Part shown: one piece after another, positions 1 through 4,637 of the stretch
Layout: each line of letters opens with the position of its first letter
Position numbering within the stretch: position 1 is the stretch's first letter
Assembly: GCA_903896585.1 (NCBI GenBank)
Contig: CAITYI010000410.1
Coordinates: 1 to 5,208, forward strand
Reading direction: 5' to 3'
Origin: an uncultured bacterium
GTDB taxonomy: Bacteria > Actinomycetota > Actinomycetes > S36-B12
DNA: 5,208 nt
The notes under the pieces: model-generated
Told to the model about the DNA's origin: nothing
The model's database searches: none
The model's input: the letters and a program-made list of their open reading frames with translations, nothing else
Translations under genes and position numbers: made by a program

Positions 1-833
1 AAATCAAGGTAATCAATCGCCGTAAAACCCACCATGAGATAAGCCCCGGTGAAACTGGAAACACAACCCCCGGCCGAGCCGGAATTCACACCAAGAAGAA
101 TGCGTTCTCCCGAAGTGTTGGTGGCAAAAGTTGGCCCCCCGCTGTCGCCGGAACACACGCCAACGGATGCGGACTGCCCAATAGAAAAAATCGGACCCAG
201 CGACGAACGTGGTTCATATGTATCAATGGGTACCTGCGCCTGCATGGGAATCGTTGAAAGTTGATCAGGGGCGGTCAGGCCATAACCCAAAATTGTCCCC
301 GGGTACAGACTCTGAGCCCAGCGACTCATTTCGGCCGATGTTGCGAGTCGGTTGAAATAGCCGGTTCCGATATCCGAATCGAGAACAAGAATTGCAAAGT
401 CATTGGGCTCGACTCGGGTGGAGGCATTTGTGTAAGTCGAAGGTTTGAGGACTTGGATCACTCGAGCACTGGAAACTCCTTGCGGTCCAGTGTTGCTGTA
501 TTGAATGGCAGTCGCGCCCGGGGGAAAGAGCGCCAGACCTGGCGCGTTGGTGGCACCGCCTGGAAGCGTCACGCAATGTGCGGCGGTGAGGAGGATGCGT
601 GGCTTCCACACGGCAGTACTACAACGGCTACCCCAAGAGGAACCAGAGTTGATAGCGAGTGCTGAAACACCTGGATTGCCTGTTGCTGGTGAACCTCCAT
701 AAACTCTTGGTTGGAGCTGCGTGGTGGTTGAAGGTGGCGATACGTGCTTGGCACTTGCTTGGGCAGAGCCGACATGTGGTGCAAGCAAGCTGAGGCCCAC
801 CACCGCGGTGATACCGATGGCTCGCAACTTCAT
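1..833 (-). CDS. Secreted chymotrypsin-fold serine protease (peptidase family S1), 3' end missing
   Basis: This is an exported serine endopeptidase with 277 codons visible and no stop before the window edge. It has a signal peptide: Lys/Arg near the N-terminus, a hydrophobic core at about 5-21, and a likely signal peptidase I site after SAQA at residue 26. A short propeptide follows, and R43 precedes VYGG (44-47), matching the Arg-Ile/Val-x-Gly-Gly zymogen activation site. The catalytic triad is complete: H86 in TAAHC, D145 in NDFAIL and S231 in GDSGGP. C71-C87 and C227-C257 match the conserved C42-C58 and C191-C220 disulfides. The residue equivalent to trypsin Asp189 is G225, so Arg/Lys specificity is unlikely. 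The start is supported by AAGGGAG four bases upstream. The last visible residues match the closing helix of the fold, so only a few residues, or an extra C-terminal domain, are missing. The family assignment is firm; the substrate is unknown. Confidence 0.93.
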   Translation of the reverse strand, partial: MKLRAIGITAVVGLSLLAPHVGSAQASAKHVSPPSTTTQLQPRVYGGSPATGNPGVSALAINSGSSWGSRCSTAVWKPRILLTAAHCVTLPGGATNAPGLALFPPGATAIQYSNTGPQGVSSARVIQVLKPSTYTNASTRVEPNDFAILVLDSDIGTGYFNRLATSAEMSRWAQSLYPGTILGYGLTAPDQLSTIPMQAQVPIDTYEPRSSLGPIFSIGQSASVGVCSGDSGGPTFATNTSGERILLGVNSGSAGGCVSSFTGAYLMVGFTAIDYLD

Positions 834-837
834 GAGT

Positions 838-844
838 CTCCCTT
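838..844 (-). promoter_or_regulatory. Ribosome binding site of the serine protease gene
   Basis: AAGGGAG on the minus strand lies four bases before the ATG at 833-831. It decides the start: an in-frame TTG eight codons further upstream has no such site and would put extra residues in front of a good signal peptide. Confidence 0.6.
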
Positions 845-848
845 GGTC

Positions 849-871
849 ACCCCGCAATGGTAAGTCGGGGT
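849..871. repeat. Short inverted repeat between tRNA-Val and the protease gene
   Basis: ACCCCG (849-854) and CGGGGT (866-871) form a perfect six-base-pair stem with an 11-base loop. It sits in the 45 bases between the tRNA 3' end and the protease start. There is no T-run after it on either strand, so it is not a clear intrinsic terminator. It could be a leader hairpin of the protease mRNA or chance. Confidence 0.3.
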
Positions 872-878
872 AAATAAG

Positions 879-952
879 TGGGCGAGGAGGGACTCGAACC
901 CCCGACTTCATCCTTGTAAGGGATGCACTCTAACCAACTGAGTTACTCGCCC
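879..952 (-). tRNA. tRNA-Val, anticodon UAC
   Basis: The minus strand folds into a complete 74-base cloverleaf. The acceptor stem GGGCGAG/CTCGCCC has seven perfect pairs. The D stem is ACTC/GAGT with a GG-containing loop. The anticodon stem is CATCC/GGATG around the loop CTTACAA. The variable loop is five bases. The T stem GGGGG/CCCTC has one G-T wobble around TTCGAGT. The anticodon is TAC (plus-strand 916-918), preceded by T33 and followed by A37, which reads the valine codon GUA. The discriminator base is A (879). The next bases are CTT, so the 3' CCA is not encoded and must be added enzymatically. Confidence 0.98.
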
Positions 953-962
953 GGCGGGATGA

Positions 963-968
963 AGATTA
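963..968 (-). promoter_or_regulatory. Possible -10 element for tRNA-Val
   Basis: TAATCT on the minus strand ends ten bases before the mature tRNA 5' end, and TGTAAT overlaps it two bases upstream. Transcription would begin about three or four bases before the tRNA. I see no convincing -35 hexamer 16-18 bases further upstream, so the call rests on position and the TAnnnT pattern. Confidence 0.35.
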
Positions 969-997
969 CATCAGGGCATTCAATTGGAATCTGTGGA

Positions 998-1003
998 TAG
1001 ACT
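998..1003 (+). promoter_or_regulatory. Possible -10 element for the small membrane protein gene
   Basis: TAGACT fits the actinobacterial TAnnnT -10 pattern and ends 11 bases before the ATG at 1015. This would give a leader of only about four or five bases, which fits the lack of a Shine-Dalgarno sequence there. No clear -35 is visible. Confidence 0.33.
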
Positions 1004-1014
1004 TTGAATCAATC

Positions 1015-1323
1015 ATGAGATCACCAGTTCCCGCAGTTGGAGCCTTTCTGTCCCTTTTCCTAGGGTTTGGGGTAGCCGATCTCACGGGTATTCGTTGGCT
1101 GGGCGGAATTGTCCTGCTTATTCTTGGAGTGATTTCAGGTTTTTACCTTTTTCGGCTAGCTGGATTGGGACGAGCACTTGTCCTCGCGGTTGCAGTGGTG
1201 ATCGGATTCATCGTTTCTCATCCCTTGGGTTCAATCCTTGGTGCTTACGGCTCCCTTTCTGCTATCTCGCTTATTGTGGCCGTGTTCATTTACTCAATAA
1301 CGCCTCGCCAAGTGGCTGCCTAG
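1015..1323 (+). CDS. Small four-helix membrane protein of unknown function
   Basis: The protein has 102 residues and is almost entirely hydrophobic. Four membrane segments can be drawn at about 5-22, 29-48, 53-71 and 76-95. Short polar turns hold D22, R27, R47, R53, H69 and the C-terminal R98. Notable local patterns are ADLTGIRWLGG (21-31) and SHPLGSILGAYGS (68-80), which look conserved rather than random, though I cannot name a family. There is no Shine-Dalgarno sequence before the ATG. No ATG, GTG or TTG occurs in frame upstream before the tRNA region, so this start is preferred. The gene is divergent from tRNA-Val and 84 bases before a lipoprotein gene on the same strand. It is probably real because of its continuous membrane-protein character; the function is unknown. 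Confidence 0.75.
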   Translation: MRSPVPAVGAFLSLFLGFGVADLTGIRWLGGIVLLILGVISGFYLFRLAGLGRALVLAVAVVIGFIVSHPLGSILGAYGSLSAISLIVAVFIYSITPRQVAA

Positions 1324-1396
1324 CCAGAAAAAGTACCTTTGGGACGTACAGTTAGGCGTCAAGCAAACGGGATACTTACTGTCTCCAGGAACTTTG

Positions 1397-1401
1397 AAGG
1401 G
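1397..1401 (+). promoter_or_regulatory. Ribosome binding site that decides the lipoprotein start
   Basis: AAGGG lies six bases before the ATG at 1408. The same frame is open back to an ATG at 1339, but that start would put 23 mostly polar residues before the lipoprotein signal and has no comparable site. A possible -10, GATACT at 1371-1376, would also place transcription start downstream of 1339. Confidence 0.6.
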
Positions 1402-1407
1402 ATTGCC

Positions 1408-1794
1408 ATGAAAAATGGGCCAATTAGTTTTGCTCTCCTAGGTGCGGCAGCACTGGTTTTTACCGGCTGCTCGAGTGATTCCAGTGAAGACACCATGGTC
1501 GGTGGGATGACCGAGTGCACCGATGCAGCAATGCAAGAAGCCGTTAGTGCTGTTTATGGTGACGGGGGCTTCGAGATCAGTGGCTATAAGTGTGAGGATG
1601 GTTGGGCATATGCGACAACAAACCCCGCTGAAGGCGAAATGTCAGCACCAAGAATGTTCATCTTTGAAGCTGAGGGACAGTTCTGGATTCCCAAGGACGC
1701 TGTCACAGTGTGCGGAACTTATGCCGATGGAACGTACCCGACCGATGCCATCATTCCCGAATCTTTGTATGACCCGGCGTGCTTAGCCGGCTAA
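1408..1794 (+). CDS. Small secreted lipoprotein with four conserved-looking cysteines, function unknown
   Basis: The product has 128 residues. It begins with Lys2, a hydrophobic stretch at about 5-19 and the sequence VFTGC, where C21 would be lipidated after cleavage by signal peptidase II. The -3 residue is Phe rather than Leu, so the lipobox is slightly off consensus. A Ser/Asp/Glu linker (22-30) leads to a folded part of about 95 residues with cysteines at 37, 62, 102 and 125, suggesting two disulfides. The spacing, with C62 followed by EDGWAYA, a hydrophobic FIF strand and a late Cys near the C-terminus, resembles small exported actinobacterial domains. I do not recognise a named family. 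It would sit on the outer face of the cytoplasmic membrane. It is downstream of the small membrane protein gene, but no functional link is shown. Confidence 0.82.
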   Translation: MKNGPISFALLGAAALVFTGCSSDSSEDTMVGGMTECTDAAMQEAVSAVYGDGGFEISGYKCEDGWAYATTNPAEGEMSAPRMFIFEAEGQFWIPKDAVTVCGTYADGTYPTDAIIPESLYDPACLAG

Positions 1795-1823
1795 TTAAGC
1801 CATCCTGATTTCCCTCTCATTTA

Positions 1824-1840
1824 AGCCCTCAACGGGGGCT
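1824..1840 (+). terminator. Hairpin between the lipoprotein gene and nif3, possible weak terminator
   Basis: AGCCCTC (1824-1830) and GGGGGCT (1834-1840) can pair over seven positions, one of them T-G, around an AAC loop. It lies 30 bases after the lipoprotein stop and 30 bases before the nif3 start. No T-tract follows it on the plus strand, so termination here is uncertain. It could also be a fortuitous fold. Confidence 0.3.
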
Positions 1841-1857
1841 GACTACACCGGACTGGC

Positions 1858-1863
1858 TAATCT
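1858..1863 (+). promoter_or_regulatory. Probable -10 element giving a leaderless nif3 transcript
   Basis: TAATCT is followed by exactly six bases and then ATG at 1870, so the expected +1 falls on or next to the A of the start codon. There is no purine-rich Shine-Dalgarno sequence before this ATG. TAnnnT seven bases before a start codon is the classic layout of leaderless actinobacterial genes. A -35 match is not clear. Confidence 0.45.
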
Positions 1864-1869
1864 GTCGAC

Positions 1870-2670
1870 ATGTCTTCCGTAGGGGCCGTGGCTGACCTCC
1901 TTGAACAGATGTATCCGCCACACACTGCTGAGGAATGGGACAGTGTGGGTCTGGTGTGCGGGGATCTTGATTCGACTGTGACGACTGTTTTGTGCGCACT
2001 TGACCCAACTATTGATGTCGTTTATGAAGCAATTGAAATTGGCGCACAAATGATTGTCACCCATCACCCACTTTTTCTCACAGGCGTTCATTCGGTTGCT
2101 CGAGACACGGTGGGCGGGCGAGTTATTCACGAATCGATCGCCCATGGCATTGCACTTTTTAATGCGCACACAAATGCTGACCAGGCTAATCCCGGAGTGT
2201 CAGACGCACTTGCCGCACTCCTTGGAGTCGTGGACTGCGTTCCTCTGGTTCCGGGTGATCGCGTGGACACCGGAATTGGCCGAGTGGGCCGACTCAAGGA
2301 ACCGGTGACACTCTCGGATTTTGCGAAGCGAGTTGCGTCTTCACTCCCGGGCAGTGCAGCGGGAATCAGGGTTGCCGGCGATCCGCACCATCAGATCTCC
2401 ATGGTTGCCGTCTGCGGCGGCTCCGGAGATTCCCTGCTGGCGCTGGCGGCTACGTTGGCCGATTGCTACGTCACATCTGATTTGAAGCACCACAAAGTCC
2501 TTGATCACCCACGTGATCTGTGTGCGCTGATCGATGTCCCTCATTACTCGAGTGAATGGCCCTGGGTGCCCATGGTCGCCTCGCTGCTCCATGAGAAGTT
2601 GCAGGGTACGGTTACCTGTGTGGTGTCCACCACGAGTACGGACCCATGGACAATGCACCTCACCAACTAA
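1870..2670 (+). CDS. Nif3-like dinuclear metal center protein (DUF34, YbgI family)
   Basis: This 266-residue protein belongs to the widely conserved NIF3/YbgI family, known to form toroidal hexamers with a two-metal site in each subunit. Often annotated as GTP cyclohydrolase 1 type 2, the family has no settled physiological reaction. The metal ligands are all visible: H65 and H66 in VTHHP, D104 in NAHTNAD, and H225 and E229 in PHYSSEW. They match the ligands of E. coli YbgI. Other family signatures are WDSVGL (23-28), CGGSGDSL (182-189) and TSDLKHH (202-208), where the usual TGD is TSD. The length fits the short form, without the PII-like insert that enlarges some members, such as the M. tuberculosis one. 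The start lacks a Shine-Dalgarno sequence and may be leaderless. It is the first gene of a three-gene unit. The family call is firm; the exact function is not. Confidence 0.93.
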   Translation: MSSVGAVADLLEQMYPPHTAEEWDSVGLVCGDLDSTVTTVLCALDPTIDVVYEAIEIGAQMIVTHHPLFLTGVHSVARDTVGGRVIHESIAHGIALFNAHTNADQANPGVSDALAALLGVVDCVPLVPGDRVDTGIGRVGRLKEPVTLSDFAKRVASSLPGSAAGIRVAGDPHHQISMVAVCGGSGDSLLALAATLADCYVTSDLKHHKVLDHPRDLCALIDVPHYSSEWPWVPMVASLLHEKLQGTVTCVVSTTSTDPWTMHLTN

Positions 2671-2673
2671 ATC

Positions 2674-2678
2674 AGGAG
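2674..2678 (+). promoter_or_regulatory. Shine-Dalgarno sequence pointing to a CTG start
   Basis: AGGAG begins three bases after the nif3 stop codon. Six bases after it, in frame with the zinc-ribbon gene, is CTG at 2685. No ATG, GTG or TTG lies at a usable distance. TTG at 2715 has its own AGGAG, but only three bases away. ATG at 2646 lies inside nif3 with no comparable site. Confidence 0.6.
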
Positions 2679-2684
2679 TATCCG

Positions 2685-3428
2685 CTGAATATCGACCCTT
2701 CCACTCAGGAGAAATTGCTCGAGGTTCAAGCGAAGGACACCGAGATAGCACAACTCGTCCACCGCAAAGGTTCACTTCCCGAGATCGAGCGCAAAGCGGA
2801 GCTCGAGACTCAATTAACCCGCGCTCGCAACCAACACGTTGCTGCAGAGGTTATTCTTGGTGATTTGCAAAGGGATCAGGCGAGATCTGATGCTGATGTT
2901 GAGGTTGTCCGGCAACGAATAATTAAAGACCAACAGTTGCTCGATTCTGGAACCATCAACGACCCCAAGCAGCTTTCTGCTCTCCAGCATGAACTTGAAT
3001 CCCTTGCTCGGCGAAGAACCGAGCTCGAGGATCTCGAACTCGAAATCATGGAAAGAGTCGAGGGTGCAGAGGCGGCTGTTTCAGTCCTAGCTGGGCAGGT
3101 AACGACATTATCCGGCGAACTTGAACAGATCAGCACGACTTTGCAGGATCTCACCGACACCCTAAGCGCCGATATCACAGAAGTGGAGAAGGAGCGGGCT
3201 GCTCTTGCTCTCGCCCTACCTTCGGATTTCATGTCTTTGTACGAGAAAATTCGGGAATCACACTCAGGAGTTGGTGCCGCACTTCTGCACCGCGGTCAAT
3301 GTGGCGGCTGCCGTCTCACTATCCCACCGCAGGAAATGCAGGTCATTAAAGTGGCTCCAATCGAAACAGTCGTTCAATGTGAGGAATGTCGTCGCATATT
3401 GATTCGCACGTCGGAGTCAGGAATCTAA
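2685..3428 (+). CDS. Coiled-coil C4 zinc-ribbon protein (DUF164/COG1579 family), probable CTG start
   Basis: From CTG at 2685 the product has 247 residues; from ATG at 2646 it would have 260. Residues about 5-170 are rich in Glu, Gln, Leu, Arg and Ala with heptad-like spacing, giving a long helical hairpin of the kind seen in this family. The stretch around DPKQLSALQHELESL is typical. The C-terminus carries the zinc ribbon: C206-G-G-C209 and C232-E-E-C235, which should bind one zinc ion. Members are found across bacteria, including H. pylori HP0958/FlgZ and M. tuberculosis Rv2229c (about 245 residues from recall), and are thought to bind nucleic acid or protein partners. The CTG start is chosen for its Shine-Dalgarno sequence and matching length. 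The stop is directly followed by the next gene's GTG, implying coupled translation. Its role in this operon is not known. Confidence 0.88.
   Translation: MNIDPSTQEKLLEVQAKDTEIAQLVHRKGSLPEIERKAELETQLTRARNQHVAAEVILGDLQRDQARSDADVEVVRQRIIKDQQLLDSGTINDPKQLSALQHELESLARRRTELEDLELEIMERVEGAEAAVSVLAGQVTTLSGELEQISTTLQDLTDTLSADITEVEKERAALALALPSDFMSLYEKIRESHSGVGAALLHRGQCGGCRLTIPPQEMQVIKVAPIETVVQCEECRRILIRTSESGI
3419..3423 (+). promoter_or_regulatory. Ribosome binding site of the RNase H/phosphatase gene
   Basis: AGGAA lies inside the last codons of the zinc-ribbon gene, five bases before the GTG start at 3429. The preceding stop TAA (3426-3428) abuts this GTG, so ribosomes finishing one gene can start the next. 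Confidence 0.55.
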
Positions 3429-4637
3429 GTGCCGCGCGACTTTGTTGTAGAAGCCGATGGTGGAAGCAGAGGTAATCCTGGACCTGCGGCCTACGGAGCA
3501 CTAGTACGCGATGCATCCTCGGGGGCTGTCATTGCTGAACTGGGTGGGTCACTAGGCACCGCGACCAACAACGTCGCGGAGTACAACGGTGCAATAGCGG
3601 GATTGAGGTATGTCGCTCAACTTGACCCAGATGCATGTGTGGAGGTGCGGCTTGATTCCAAGTTAGTCGTTGAGCAGATGTCAGGCCGCTGGCAAATTAA
3701 GCATCCCAATATGCGAGATCTGGCCAAGGAAGCCCGATCCATTTTGCCTGCAGGTCAAGTGACCTACTGCTGGGTGCCCCGAGAACAAAATGCGGCGGCC
3801 GATGCTTTAGCTAATGAAATTCTTGATTCCTTCGACGGACTCACTCCGGTCACAATTCGCCGGACAGTGGATTTGAATCTGCCTGGATCATCCGATGAAG
3901 ATCTTTTGGGCTCTGTCCAGGAACTTTTTGCCCGTGACGTAGTAGAGACAGCACTCGCGAAAACGGCCAATGCCATGATCGGGTGGGCTGACATCGGGGT
4001 CCCGGTTACCACGCACATGGCCCGACACGGAGCCTCGGTCTACTCATTAGAAAAGAGATTCAGCGGTTCAGGCGGACTCGATGTTCCACTCGCACCTCTT
4101 GGCGAGCAGCAAGCCCAGGCACTTGCCGCTGAGGTGGCTCGTCGCAATGAAGTCACCGCCATCATTGCATCACCACTTTTGCGCGCTCAGCAAACCGCTC
4201 ACTTTGTGTCTACCGCTGTCGGAGTGCCAGTCATCACCATGTTTGAGTTTGCGGAGGCAGCATTTGGCGAATGGGACGGCTGCACATTCTCCGAAGTGAG
4301 CAAGCGATGGCCGGATGAACTCCAAGAGTGGCTATCTGGCACCGATATTGCGCCACCGGGCGGAGAGTCTTTTGCCCACGTCAAAGATCGAGTCGAGCAG
4401 GGTAGGCGCAAAGTTCTTGATCAATTTGCTGGAGAGCACGTTTTGATTGTTTCCCACGTCACTCCCATCAAGATCATGACGAGCACGGCGGTTGGTGCGC
4501 CGCTGGAAGCAGTTTTCAAGATGGAACTTCCACCATGTTCCCTATCAAAACTTGCTTGGTACCCCGATGGCAACTCCAGCATGTTCTCTTTCGCGGAATC
4601 AGGTCACTTACACGGCCTAATGGTTGATGGCGCCTAG
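3429..4637 (+). CDS. Bifunctional ribonuclease HI / histidine (acid) phosphatase
   Basis: This 402-residue cytoplasmic protein joins two enzymes. Residues 4-133 are an RNase HI domain that cuts the RNA strand of RNA:DNA hybrids. The four metal-binding acids are present: D10 in ADGGSRGNPGPA, E51 in NNVAEYNGA, D76 in RLDSK and D125 in AADALAN. A linker (about 134-190) leads to a histidine phosphatase domain. R199-H200 in ARHGAS holds the phosphorylated histidine, with R252 in SPLLRAQQT, likely acid E276 in FAEAAFGEWDG, and H343 in VSHVTPIK. The same fusion is known from M. tuberculosis Rv2228c, whose C-terminal part is related to CobC/alpha-ribazole phosphatases. The physiological phosphate substrate cannot be read from the sequence. 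The GTG start abuts the previous stop. The 3' end overlaps the opposing kinase gene by 21 bases. All catalytic residues look intact. Confidence 0.95.
   Translation: MPRDFVVEADGGSRGNPGPAAYGALVRDASSGAVIAELGGSLGTATNNVAEYNGAIAGLRYVAQLDPDACVEVRLDSKLVVEQMSGRWQIKHPNMRDLAKEARSILPAGQVTYCWVPREQNAAADALANEILDSFDGLTPVTIRRTVDLNLPGSSDEDLLGSVQELFARDVVETALAKTANAMIGWADIGVPVTTHMARHGASVYSLEKRFSGSGGLDVPLAPLGEQQAQALAAEVARRNEVTAIIASPLLRAQQTAHFVSTAVGVPVITMFEFAEAAFGEWDGCTFSEVSKRWPDELQEWLSGTDIAPPGGESFAHVKDRVEQGRRKVLDQFAGEHVLIVSHVTPIKIMTSTAVGAPLEAVFKMELPPCSLSKLAWYPDGNSSMFSFAESGHLHGLMVDGA

Noticed and set aside
49..702. Several plus-strand open frames opposite the protease gene
   Set aside because: They are antisense to a frame with signal peptide, full catalytic triad and disulfides, and their translations are low-complexity with no recognisable domain.
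1339..1407. Upstream ATG extending the lipoprotein by 23 residues
   Set aside because: The extension would precede a complete lipoprotein signal peptide and lacks a ribosome site, while ATG 1408 has AAGGG at proper spacing.
1783..1794. Perfect 12-base palindrome TTAGCCGGCTAA at the lipoprotein stop codon
   Set aside because: It lies within codons, has no spacer for a hairpin loop and no second copy was noticed; likely chance.
2341..2775. Minus-strand open frame across the nif3/zinc-ribbon junction
   Set aside because: It is antisense to two well-supported genes, its translation lacks domain features, and it has the Arg/Gly-rich look of a shadow frame.
2876..3232. Minus-strand Ser/Arg-rich open frame opposite the coiled-coil region
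   Set aside because: Runs of Ser, Arg and Ala are the mirror of Glu/Leu/Ala-rich codons on the other strand; there is no independent support.
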